Below, one piece after another: positions 55,161-63,243 of a stretch of DNA of 64,000 bases. Where the stretch lies: the NCBI GenBank assembly GCA_020635715.1, contig JACJZG010000001.1, positions 186,001 through 250,000 of the forward strand, written 5' to 3'. The stretch is from Flavobacteriales bacterium (GTDB lineage Bacteria > Bacteroidota > Bacteroidia > Flavobacteriales_F > PHOS-HE28). A model generated the notes under the pieces. That model was not told the DNA's origin. It ran no database searches and saw only the letters and a list, made by a program, of their open reading frames with translations. The translations under genes were made by a program, and so were the position numbers. Positions within the stretch are counted from its first letter, which is position 1, and each line of letters starts with the position of its first letter.

Positions 55161-56048
55161 TTGAACACTTCCACCCGCTGTTCCCCATCTTGCACGGTGG
55201 CCGATCGTTCCATACCCCTGCACCAGCTGCCGGCCGAGAGCCAATTGCCCACCCGCGTGGAACGCATCCTCCCCGCGCCGGGGCCGGTGATGAACGATGT
55301 GCACCGGCACGACTTCCACGAGGTATTCCTCTTTCGCTCGGGCACCGGCACGCACATGATCGATCTGCTCGACCTCGCCATCGCAGCGCCGAGCATCCAC
55401 CTCGTTGGGCCCGGGCAGGTGCACCGGCTGGACCGCTCGGCCGACATGGAAGGCCTGGTGGTGATGTTCAGCGGCCATGTCCTCCCCGACCGCGCGCGCA
55501 CAGCCCTCACCGAACTGTTCATGCGATCGCACAGCGCGGCCTCCTTCCCGCTGCGACCGGAAGAGATGGACGAGGCCTGCCTGCTGGTGGAACAGATCGA
55601 ACGCGAACTGGCTCGTGGCGCGGCCGCCCTCACCGCCGTGGTCGAGAGCTTCCTGGGCATCCTCCTGCTCAAGTGCGCCCAGTGGAGCCGCGCGAACGAT
55701 GACGCCGACGCCGTGGTGCTGGAGGAGCACGACCCCGTGCGCCGCTTTTTGGAACTGCTGGAGCAGCACTACCTGCACGAGCGGCAGGTGGCATCCTACG
55801 CGGAACGCCTGCGCATGACCCCCGACCACCTGAACGCATTGGTGAAGGAGCGGCTCGGTCGCACCGCCAGCCACGTGGTGCAGGACCGCCTCCTCCTCGA
55901 AGCCAAGCGCCTCCTGGTGCACGGCGACCACAGCATCAAGGAGATCGCCTTCGCCCTCAACATGAACGACCCCGCCTACTTCACGCGCTGGTTCGGTAAG
56001 ATGGAAGGCATGAGCCCCGCCCGTTTCCGGGATTCGTACAAGCCCTGA
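55161..56048 (+). CDS. AraC family transcriptional regulator
   Basis: 295 aa with a TTG start at 55161; a GTG at 55197 or later start is also possible because no ATG lies near the N-terminus. The N-terminal part (~40-115) is a cupin sensing domain (HRHDFHEVFLFRSGTGTHMID, IHLVGPGQVHRLDRS). The C-terminal ~100 residues hold the two HTH motifs of the AraC/XylS family (VASYAERLRMTPDHLNALVKERLG, then IKEIAFALNMNDPAYFTRWFGKMEGMSPARFR). The ligand and targets are unknown; the flanking genes encode related T9SS cargo, which may be targets (inference). Confidence 0.9.
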   Translation: MNTSTRCSPSCTVADRSIPLHQLPAESQLPTRVERILPAPGPVMNDVHRHDFHEVFLFRSGTGTHMIDLLDLAIAAPSIHLVGPGQVHRLDRSADMEGLVVMFSGHVLPDRARTALTELFMRSHSAASFPLRPEEMDEACLLVEQIERELARGAAALTAVVESFLGILLLKCAQWSRANDDADAVVLEEHDPVRRFLELLEQHYLHERQVASYAERLRMTPDHLNALVKERLGRTASHVVQDRLLLEAKRLLVHGDHSIKEIAFALNMNDPAYFTRWFGKMEGMSPARFRDSYKP

Positions 56049-56114
56049 CGCCATCCGTCCATTGTGGCACACCACCGGGCCGCGGAGCTTTGTGGCATCC
56101 ATATCATCCACCTC

Positions 56115-57086
56115 ATGCGCACCCAGCTCCTACCCCTCGCCCTCCTCCTCGCGGCACCGGCCTTCGCCCAGGACCCCTGCGAACAGGTCTCCATCCTGCA
56201 GGTGCAGTACGCCGCCGTGGATAGCGGACTGGTGGAGGTGCTGGTGCACAACCAGAGCAACGAGCTCTTCGACTATCCCTCCTTCGTGCTCGTGAACGAC
56301 CAGGGCGATACCCTCGCTCGTGAGAACGCGAACTTCTTCGGCATCGGCCCCACACCGCAAGCGCACTACCTGAGCGTGCTCCCCGGTGCCACCTTGCCCA
56401 GCAGCGCCTTTGATGGCACGCTCGTACTCTACACTGCGTTCAGCGAGAACGTGTCCTGCACCTTCGACCTCAGCGGCGTGCAGCTCTGCCCGCCGCCACC
56501 CTGCCAGCAGGCCATCATCTACCTCACCAATTTGGACGTGCCGGAGACCTTCGGGGCCTATTGGTGGATCGATGGCGATGCCGGCACCTTCCTCTACAGC
56601 GGCGATTTCCTCATGGACGGCATCACGAGCATGGGCTTCGATACGCTCTGCCTGCCCCCCGGCGATTACGTGCTCAACTTCTCGCCCTTCTCCCCCATCG
56701 ACAGCACCTACGTCGTGGGCATCACCTCCGACTGGAACTTCACCATCGGCACCAACACGGCCCAGCAGGACGACGATACCCCGCTCGACCTCGCCTTCAG
56801 CTGGTATGCGGCCTGTGCGGAGGTCACCAATGCCGTGGCGGAACCCACCGATGCCGGCATCCAGCTGCTCGGGGGTGCCCAGCCCGCCCTGCTCTTCCAA
56901 CGCGCCTACCCGGCGGTGGACCTGCGCATCACCGACCTGCGCGGCAGTTTGGTATACAGCCAGCACCTGGCTGCCCAGGCGGAAGGAGCCCGCGTGCTGC
57001 TGCCCATCGGGTCCAGCCCCGGACTCTACCTGGTCAGTTTGGCGGGTCCGGCGGGGAACTTGGTGTGGAAGGTGGCGCGGTATTGA
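56115..57086 (+). CDS. secreted protein, T9SS type A tail (paralogous tail to 53415 gene)
   Basis: 323 aa from the ATG at 56115 (MRTQLLPLALLLAAPAFAQ signal peptide; the longer in-frame start at 56064 lies outside it). The body has C-E-Q-V-S-I-L-Q-V-Q-Y and VEVLVHNQSNELFDYPSFVLV and a YLTNLDVPETFGAYWWIDGDAG segment. The C-terminal domain (PALLFQRAYPAVDLRITDLRG, VYSQHLAAQAEGARVLLP, NLVWKVARY) is nearly the same as in the protein at 53415-55043. Converges with the minus-strand gene at 57136. Confidence 0.8.
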   Translation: MRTQLLPLALLLAAPAFAQDPCEQVSILQVQYAAVDSGLVEVLVHNQSNELFDYPSFVLVNDQGDTLARENANFFGIGPTPQAHYLSVLPGATLPSSAFDGTLVLYTAFSENVSCTFDLSGVQLCPPPPCQQAIIYLTNLDVPETFGAYWWIDGDAGTFLYSGDFLMDGITSMGFDTLCLPPGDYVLNFSPFSPIDSTYVVGITSDWNFTIGTNTAQQDDDTPLDLAFSWYAACAEVTNAVAEPTDAGIQLLGGAQPALLFQRAYPAVDLRITDLRGSLVYSQHLAAQAEGARVLLPIGSSPGLYLVSLAGPAGNLVWKVARY

Positions 57087-57135
57087 GGCAATACCCACCG
57101 GTATCCGCCCTTACGTGGGAATGATCCCGAACTCC

Positions 57136-57777
57136 TTACCGAGCAGGGCGCGGCAGGTCCCAGGGCTTCACGTTGCTGCCGGGTAGCCGCACAGGACGGA
57201 TGATCTGCGCGCGTTGTTCATCCATGCGACGCATCTGCTCCACCTGATCTGGAAATAACATGCCTTCGCTCACGAACGTGGTGAGTTGGGACACTTGATG
57301 CGGGACCAACCACATACCCTTGAGGTAGCCTTCGGTAACGCCCACGCGCACTTCGCCGTCCGCCGCACAATACTCGGCCCCGAAGATCATGTTCCGGCTG
57401 ATGAACTCCTTCATGCGCGTCATCCCATCAACGGTCCGGTTGAACCGTTCTTCGTACTGCACAAAGGCGTGGTGGCTGATGTGGTGGCACACCCCGCCCT
57501 CCATGATGCGAGCTGCCCGGTAGTTGCCATCGCAGCCACGGTACCACACGAAGGGGGCTATGTTCAACACCTTCTTGGTAGGCAACATGGCAATGAGCCA
57601 GTTGTTCCCGGCCGGTGAGCGGTACTGCTCCAGCTGGGGCATCATGCGCAGGCTCTTGTCCACACGCATGCGGCGTTGCAGGCGGTCTATGCGCCCCTTC
57701 ATCTTGTTCCACATGGCGGGCAGGTCGCGCATGGCCTCGCGCACCACTTCTTCCGGGCTATGGGATGGAATGATCAT
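57136..57777 (-). CDS. conserved hypothetical protein
   Basis: 213 aa, no signal peptide. Contains a basic helix near residue 28 (GRIDRLQRRMRVDKSLRM), FVWYRGCDGNYRAARIMEGG, VCHHISHHAFVQYEERFN with clustered His residues, and FISRNMIFGAEYCAADGEVRVG. I do not recognise the family. The His cluster suggests metal binding or catalysis, but this is speculation. It lies 21 bp downstream of the 208-aa FN3-like gene on the same strand. Confidence 0.65.
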   Translation of the reverse strand: MIIPSHSPEEVVREAMRDLPAMWNKMKGRIDRLQRRMRVDKSLRMMPQLEQYRSPAGNNWLIAMLPTKKVLNIAPFVWYRGCDGNYRAARIMEGGVCHHISHHAFVQYEERFNRTVDGMTRMKEFISRNMIFGAEYCAADGEVRVGVTEGYLKGMWLVPHQVSQLTTFVSEGMLFPDQVEQMRRMDEQRAQIIRPVRLPGSNVKPWDLPRPAR

Positions 57778-57798
57778 GGCTGGGTCATTGGCGGGTTG

Positions 57799-58425
57799 TC
57801 ACACAGCGCGACCCAGCACGGCCTGGCTGCGTCGCCCCTCGCCCAGGGGGCCGATGGCGCACACGCAGAACCAATAGGGCTTGAACAGGGTAAGGCCCTG
57901 CACGCTATGGCGCACCTTGCCGGTGAAGGCTTGCAACTGCCACGGCACATCACCACCGGAAGCGGGGTCCACATCCGTCATGTACACATGGTAGCCGCGG
58001 CGACCGTGGATGCCTGACCACCGCAGCAGCACGCTGCCGAGCTGGTGATCCTGTGCCACACGTTGCATCTGCGGAGTTCCCACCTCCCCGATGGGCTTGG
58101 GCACACGCGCCAGGCTGAACCCACTTTGCGCGAGGATCGCCGGATCGCCCAAGGCGATGATGCGTACATGATCGGCCAGCTGCCGGAGCATGTCCTTCGC
58201 CACGGCACCGATCGCATCGCGCTCGAGCTTGGATCGCCTACTGCCTTCGGTGGCCATCGCGATCGCCTCGGAGTAGGTCTTGTGCAATGCCTTCAGGTCG
58301 GCCATGCTCACCGGCGGGTCCGGGAAGGTCGGGTTGCCGTGCATGCATGTGTACACGTTGTTCATCAGGCCTGCCAGCCGTACAGGCGTAAGGCTCTTCA
58401 ACTCCAGTTTGATGTTGGCTTTCAT
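57799..58425 (-). CDS. small fibronectin type III-like protein
   Basis: 208 aa from the ATG at 58425 (MKANIKLELKSLTPVRLAGLMNNVY). The N-terminal helix region (DLKALHKTYSEAIAMATEGSRRSKLERDAIGAVAKDMLRQLADHVRII) is followed by a C-terminal FN3-like domain (GTPQMQRVAQDHQLGSVLLRWSGIHGRRGYHVYM, then FKPYWFCVCAIGPLGEGRRSQAV). This two-part layout is common in small Bacteroidota proteins of unknown function. First gene of a two-gene unit; its upstream region is the 22-bp repeat array, so its promoter must lie within or beside that array. Confidence 0.65.
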   Translation of the reverse strand: MKANIKLELKSLTPVRLAGLMNNVYTCMHGNPTFPDPPVSMADLKALHKTYSEAIAMATEGSRRSKLERDAIGAVAKDMLRQLADHVRIIALGDPAILAQSGFSLARVPKPIGEVGTPQMQRVAQDHQLGSVLLRWSGIHGRRGYHVYMTDVDPASGGDVPWQLQAFTGKVRHSVQGLTLFKPYWFCVCAIGPLGEGRRSQAVLGRAV

Positions 58426-58470
58426 GGGGGTCGTGTTCCAGGGTCCGCAGTGGTCCTTGTCCCTTTTCAC

Positions 58471-58888
58471 CCGGCTGGAACGCAGCCCCCACCCGCCGGG
58501 TTACACCGAACAACCCGCCCGGCACCACCATGCCCTCCCCTTGGCTGTACGGCCCCACCTCCTCGGGCACCCCGGTACTCCCTCCCCGGCAGAGCCATGA
58601 CCCCGCCTTGCTCCATACCACGACCCATTCGACTTGGAACCCACACCCGAGCGGGTGGCGGGCACCTCCCGGCCGGTATGGCCCCAGCTACCTGGCGGCT
58701 GCAAGTCTGCACCCGGCCGTCCTGAACCGTATATCCCGCTGGATGTCCGGTTCCACCCGGGCGGCTCCGCACCAACTCCCGCTCGGGAGTACTCTACCAC
58801 CCGTCCGGTATGCTCCATGCACCCGCGCGGCACCCTTTATGCACCCGGCCGGGTAGCACACCCTACCACCGCGGCACTGCCCAGCCCT
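58471..58888. repeat. degenerate 22-bp tandem array, CCCGnnCGG core
   Basis: About 19 units at 22-bp spacing, beginning near 58471 and ending near 58888. The plus-strand core is CCCGNNCGG, a near-palindrome. Exact cores start at 58515, 58647, 58669, 58757, 58779, 58801, 58823 and 58845; near matches at 58471, 58493, 58691, 58713, 58736 and 58867. From 58647 to 58867 the register is 22 bp with one 1-bp jitter that self-corrects. Between cores ~13 bp vary freely, often ending in TGCA, CCA or CCT. The period is not a multiple of 3, so it is not a protein repeat. It starts 46 bp upstream of the minus-strand gene at 58425. Confidence 0.85.
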
Positions 58889-59186
58889 ATACCTCCGGTT
58901 GTCCATGGCTCAAGGTCTTTCGGCCATGCGCCACGACCTGCCCTCGCCTCCCACAAGGGCAAAGTGCAGCCACCAAGAATTACTTCACGAAGACCTCGTT
59001 CCGGTGGAACTCCAGGTATTCGGGCTTGGGGCCGGCCGCCTCCGCCGGAATGGCCAGAACATCAGGCCCTTGTACCCTACGCGGGGGCTTGCCTCCTTTA
59101 TTGCCATACTCACATACTGATACATGCTCAAAACTCTTGGTGAGGGCATGGCCGAGCACACCCAATACTATACATAGTTTCACGCC
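58889..59186. other. 298-bp spacer between 22-bp array and ssp operon
   Basis: Holds a protein-like minus-strand segment ending at 58980 (listed separately) and an AT-richer stretch (59100-59190) that probably includes the ssp promoter. Words such as TATACATAGTTTC (59170-59182) resemble a -7 region, but no -33 box stands at the proper distance. Confidence 0.4.
58980..59081 (-). pseudogene. possible C-terminal remnant of a lost gene
   Basis: Minus-strand frame ending at the TAA complementary to 58980-58982 reads GPDVLAIPAEAAGPKP, then EYLEFHRNEVFVK, with convincing protein character. The frame stays open to 59282 but the upstream part lacks such character and runs into sspB, suggesting the 5' part was lost. 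Family not recognised. Confidence 0.3.
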
Positions 59187-59204
59187 ATATCCGACGACGG
59201 ATAT
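59187..59204. promoter_or_regulatory. 7-bp inverted repeat before sspB, possible operator
   Basis: ATATCCG (59187-59193), a 4-nt ACGA centre, CGGATAT (59198-59204): a perfect dyad ending 6 bp before the sspB ATG at 59211. Such placement suits a repressor site or an mRNA hairpin blocking ribosome access. No repressor gene is adjacent in the window. Confidence 0.45.
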
Positions 59205-59210
59205 CCTGAT

Positions 59211-60071
59211 ATGGCCGAATCTTTCAACTTCTCCGGTCACGAGACCTTCCATTGCCGTCCTTTCTGGTTGAAGAAGGGACACGACTTTCTGGACCAGAAG
59301 CGACGCTTCACCGACGAGGACGCGATCACGTACCTCGGCGTCGGCAAGAACATGGTGACCGCGATCCGCTATTGGATGAAGGCGTTCGGCATGTCCAATG
59401 ATGACGGACTCACCGAATTGGGGAAGCGGCTGCTAAGCGACAAAGGCTGGGACCCATACTTGGAGGACATCGGTTCGCTGTGGTTGTTGCATTACCACCT
59501 TGTCGAGGGCAAGCATGCCTCCATCGCCAACATTGTGTTCAACGAGCTGAGGGACCGGGTGCCAGAGTTCACCATGAAACAGTACGCTGATTTCGTGATG
59601 AGTGAGAAGACCAAAGCGAACCAGAAAACCCTTGAGAAGGATTTCCTAGTCTTCGTTCGGAACTACCGCGACAAGGAAGCTGATGAACTGGATGACCTGA
59701 GCGGTTTGCTGGCAGACCTGCAATTGCTGAACGCCACGCGCGTCGAAGGTGCTGTCGATGTGGATCGCAGATCTCGCGATCTCTTCTACATCGAACGTAA
59801 GCGAAGGACCACGCTTCCACCTCGGATCCTACTGTACTCCATCCTGGACTCCACCACCGACGAACGCTCCATGAGCTTGACCACGCTCATGGATCTTGTT
59901 GGAAAGACATTCGCCCTGGATACCGAGGGAATGACCGAAGTATTACTCGAGATCGACAAGGCGTATTCGAAGAAGGGCATCACGTTCACGCGCACTGCTG
60001 GTGTGTACGAGCTACAGTTCAAGCAACGGCCGGATACCTGGGCCATACTCGCTGAGCATTATGCGAACTAA
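59211..60071 (+). CDS. sspB: DUF4007 protein, SspB-like nickase of phosphorothioation system
   Basis: 286 aa DUF4007 protein. The N-terminal signature FSGHETFHCRPFWLKKG (residues ~6-22), then YLGVGKNMVTAIRYWMKAFG, and a C-terminal ILLYSILDSTTDERSMSLTTLMDLVG are visible. In the Ssp (single-strand DNA phosphorothioation) system the SspB subunit contains DUF4007 and nicks DNA at modification sites. The next two genes fit SspC and SspD, and this gene overlaps the next by 11 bp. DUF4007 proteins also occur in other phosphorothioation/BREX-like contexts, so the symbol is by context. Codon and base texture looks slightly lower in GC than the left part of the window. Confidence 0.75.
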   Translation: MAESFNFSGHETFHCRPFWLKKGHDFLDQKRRFTDEDAITYLGVGKNMVTAIRYWMKAFGMSNDDGLTELGKRLLSDKGWDPYLEDIGSLWLLHYHLVEGKHASIANIVFNELRDRVPEFTMKQYADFVMSEKTKANQKTLEKDFLVFVRNYRDKEADELDDLSGLLADLQLLNATRVEGAVDVDRRSRDLFYIERKRRTTLPPRILLYSILDSTTDERSMSLTTLMDLVGKTFALDTEGMTEVLLEIDKAYSKKGITFTRTAGVYELQFKQRPDTWAILAEHYAN

Positions 60072-63000
60072 GTTCTCGCCTTCCATCAACTTGGTCCGTG
60101 ACGGCGGACAGGACTATGGCTATCTGGCCACGGCGAACGCCAAGCAGATCGCCGAAGAGATCGTCCGGAGCGAGAAATCCGGAGCACAGGCCTTTCAACT
60201 GATCGGTTCGTTCGGTACCGGCAAGTCCGCATTCCTGTTGGCGTTCGCGAATGCATTGCGTGGACAGAAGACGGACCTGCCCGTCAAGGCCAGTAAGAAG
60301 GAACCTGCGATCATCAGCTTGGTAGGTGAGTACCGTTCGTTATCCGAGTTCCTTGCGGATCACTTCGAATTGAAGAAGGGCCAGAAGGGCTATCAGTACA
60401 TCCTCGACGCGATACATGAGCGCTACGAGAAACAAGGGCGGCTCTACCTGATCATCGATGAGTTCGGGAAGTTCCTGGAGCATGCAGTCCGCAACAAGCC
60501 GGAGGAGGAGATGTACTTCGTCCAGCAGTTGGCGGAGTACTTCAACGACGAGGACCGGAACGTGACGCTATTGGTGACGCTTCACCAGAGCATGGAAGCG
60601 TATGCGCAACCTGCGCAACGCAATGAGTGGAAGAAGGTGCAAGGGCGCTTGCGTGCACTCCCCTTCAACGAGCCTGTTTCGCAGCTTGTGCAGCTCGCTG
60701 CACAGCAACTCTCGAAGGCGGGTGCCTCCGTTCCGAAAGGAGTTGATGTGACCGCGCTCGCGAAGATCAGTGCCGAACATCACCTGTTCGATGAGGCACC
60801 TGAAGCGTGGACGAAGGAAGAGCTGAGCAAGCTGTATCCGCTGGATCTCATCGCCACTCAGACGCTGACCAAGGCCTTGCAGGTCTGCGGACAGAACAGC
60901 CGCTCGTTGTTCACCTTCCTCCGGGTCGGTAACATCACTCCGAGCAAAGGCAACTCCTTCTTTGGTTTGCCACAGGTGTTCGACCATTTGAACAGCGAGT
61001 TCTACAGCTACCTGCGCAGCGCGGGCAATCCCATGCGTGCGCAATGGCAGATGCTCTGGGGTGCGCTGGAACGGGTCGATGCTGACTTCGGAAAAGACCG
61101 CAAACCTTACGAGGATATCGTCAAGACCGTAGGCCTGCTCCAGTTGTTCGGCGGCAAGGGAGCCAGCGTTGATGAGAAGTTCCTGAGCGCCTACCTCTCC
61201 GCATTGAGCGGTGCGAAGGACACGAAGAAGCGCCTAAGTGAATTGACCGCACGGAAGATCGTGTTGTTCGTGAAGCACCGCGCTTCGTTCCGGATGACCG
61301 AGGGCACTGATCTCGATTTCGAGAGCGCGTTGAGCGAAGCATCGGAGCATCTGGAAGCCATCGAGGATGTAGCTGGCAAGTTGGGCCAGCACTTCAATCG
61401 GCAATATGTGTTGGCGAAAGAAGCGACCTACCTCACCGGTTCGCCGCGCGTGTTCGAATACCAGTTGAGCGACAAGGCCATCACGACCACACCTAAGGGC
61501 ATGGTGGACGGCTACATCAACCTGGTCTTCGGTTCCAGCACCGCTCAAGTGCAGAAGGTATCGGGTGAGTCCAAGGAGCCTATCGTTTACGGGGTGTTCA
61601 TGAACACCGCTGCCATCCGCACGAGCTTACAGGACATCGAGAAGGCGCAGCGCGTGATCGACAAGAACGCGGAAGACCGCGTTGCGGTGCGGGAACTACG
61701 CAAGATCCAGCAGCACCACGCGGCGTTGCTGGACCACTTCATTCATGAAGCGCTGTTCACTGGCAACACCAAGCATGTGCGGTGGTTCCATGCGGGCAAG
61801 GAACAACCCGTGAAGAACGTGCGCTCGTTCAATCGCTTGCTGTCGACCGTGGTACAACAAGCCTACCCCGACGCGCCGATCTTCCGTAACGAACTGATCA
61901 ACCGCGAGAAGGTATCGCCTACCGCTTCCACAGCCCGCAAAGACCTCTTCGACCTTGTCTGCGAGCAATGGGAAAAGCCGGACCTGGGCTTCGACAAGGA
62001 CTTCCCGGCCCAGCGTGCCATCTATACCACGCTGCTCAAGGAGAATGGCATGCACCGAAAGGGCAAGGATGGGTACGACCTGTTCCCACCTGCAGCGGGT
62101 AGCTCATTCACGGCGGTGTGGAAGGCTTGCGATGAGTTCCTCGCTGAAAGCCGTCATGGGCGCAAGGACGTCACCGAGTTGATGGAACGTTTAGGGGAAC
62201 GGCCGTTCAAGTTGAAGTATGGCTTGGTAGAACTTTGGGTACCGCTCTACCTCTTCATCAAGCGCGGCGACTATGCGCTCTATCAGGAGAACGCCTTCGT
62301 GCCGCAGCTCACCGGGCCGATCCTGTACATGATGACCCGCAGGCCCCAGGACTTCCAAGTCAAGGCCTTCCTGATGGACGGTGTGCGGCTGAGGTTGTTC
62401 AACCGGTACAAGTCATTCCTCGGCAAGGAAGAGGTGAAGCACCTCACGAACGGCGATCTCCAGGATGTGACGCGCCCTTTCCTATCCTTCTACCGCGCAC
62501 TGAACCCCTACACCCAGCGCACCGAGAAAGTGAGCCCTGAAGCCAGGGCCTTGCGTGCGGCCATTGAGCACGCCACCGATCCGGAGAAGACCTTCTTCGA
62601 GGACCTACCCAACGCATTGCACCTGTCATTGGAGGAAGTGAGCAAGTCGGATGAGCAGCTTGGGCGCTTCATCAGCTTCCTGAGCACGGCGATCGACCAT
62701 TTACAACAAGCCACGCCCCGTTTGGTGGAACGCATCGATGCATTCATAGGGGAGGAAGTACTTTCGGCTGGACAGCGGTTCCCGGACACGCGTGGCGCGA
62801 TGGTCCGTCAGTTGGAGGGCATGCGCGAACATCAACTGCTGGACCATCTGAAACCGTTATACAAACGGATCATGGCGCCCTTGGACCAAAGCGAAGCATG
62901 GATCTCGTCCGTGGCCGAAGGCGCCATCGGAAAGCCGTTGAGCAAATTCACCGACCGCGACGAGGACCTGTTGAAGGAACGCCTGCTAACGATGTATCGG

Positions 63001-63243
63001 GAACTTACCAGCCTCGCTGACCTGCACCGCGTGGAGGAAGACCCAAAAGGGGCTCCAGCAGTGAGATTGCAGATCACCACATCGAGCAAGGGCACCCACA
63101 CCGAAACGATCCAATACCCGGCCAAGAAGAAGGCCCAAGTGGAGAAGCTGATGAAGGAACTGAAGTCTAAACTGGGCAATGACAGCTCCGTTGACCGAGC
63201 CGCATTAGCTTGGCTCCTGAACGAAGAGTTGGGCAAGGCATGA
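60061..63243 (+). CDS. sspC: large P-loop ATPase, SspC-like
   Basis: 1060 aa from the ATG at 60061, chosen because it makes an 11-bp overlap with sspB and begins RTKFSPSINLVRDGG, a common start for these ATPases; the earlier in-frame start at 60001 lies inside sspB. Walker A GSFGTGKS (residues 49-56) and Walker B LYLIIDEFGK (128-137) are intact, followed by a sensor-like LLVTLHQ (170-176). The rest is long helical sequence without recognised domains. In Ssp systems SspC is the ATPase acting with SspB and SspD in DNA phosphorothioation. BREX BrxC-like ATPases are an alternative relationship. Its stop overlaps the sspD start (ATGA). Confidence 0.75.
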   Translation: MRTKFSPSINLVRDGGQDYGYLATANAKQIAEEIVRSEKSGAQAFQLIGSFGTGKSAFLLAFANALRGQKTDLPVKASKKEPAIISLVGEYRSLSEFLADHFELKKGQKGYQYILDAIHERYEKQGRLYLIIDEFGKFLEHAVRNKPEEEMYFVQQLAEYFNDEDRNVTLLVTLHQSMEAYAQPAQRNEWKKVQGRLRALPFNEPVSQLVQLAAQQLSKAGASVPKGVDVTALAKISAEHHLFDEAPEAWTKEELSKLYPLDLIATQTLTKALQVCGQNSRSLFTFLRVGNITPSKGNSFFGLPQVFDHLNSEFYSYLRSAGNPMRAQWQMLWGALERVDADFGKDRKPYEDIVKTVGLLQLFGGKGASVDEKFLSAYLSALSGAKDTKKRLSELTARKIVLFVKHRASFRMTEGTDLDFESALSEASEHLEAIEDVAGKLGQHFNRQYVLAKEATYLTGSPRVFEYQLSDKAITTTPKGMVDGYINLVFGSSTAQVQKVSGESKEPIVYGVFMNTAAIRTSLQDIEKAQRVIDKNAEDRVAVRELRKIQQHHAALLDHFIHEALFTGNTKHVRWFHAGKEQPVKNVRSFNRLLSTVVQQAYPDAPIFRNELINREKVSPTASTARKDLFDLVCEQWEKPDLGFDKDFPAQRAIYTTLLKENGMHRKGKDGYDLFPPAAGSSFTAVWKACDEFLAESRHGRKDVTELMERLGERPFKLKYGLVELWVPLYLFIKRGDYALYQENAFVPQLTGPILYMMTRRPQDFQVKAFLMDGVRLRLFNRYKSFLGKEEVKHLTNGDLQDVTRPFLSFYRALNPYTQRTEKVSPEARALRAAIEHATDPEKTFFEDLPNALHLSLEEVSKSDEQLGRFISFLSTAIDHLQQATPRLVERIDAFIGEEVLSAGQRFPDTRGAMVRQLEGMREHQLLDHLKPLYKRIMAPLDQSEAWISSVAEGAIGKPLSKFTDRDEDLLKERLLTMYRELTSLADLHRVEEDPKGAPAVRLQITTSSKGTHTETIQYPAKKKAQVEKLMKELKSKLGNDSSVDRAALAWLLNEELGKA

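Noticed and set aside
58467..58833. Minus-strand open frames of 102-110 residues across the array as proteins
   Set aside because: The 22-bp period shifts frame in each unit, so no consistent amino-acid repeat exists. Composition is G/R/P-rich as expected from repeat DNA.
58471..58888. CRISPR array
   Set aside because: The conserved part is only 9 bp with ~13-bp gaps; CRISPR repeats are 23-47 bp and near-identical, and no cas genes are present.
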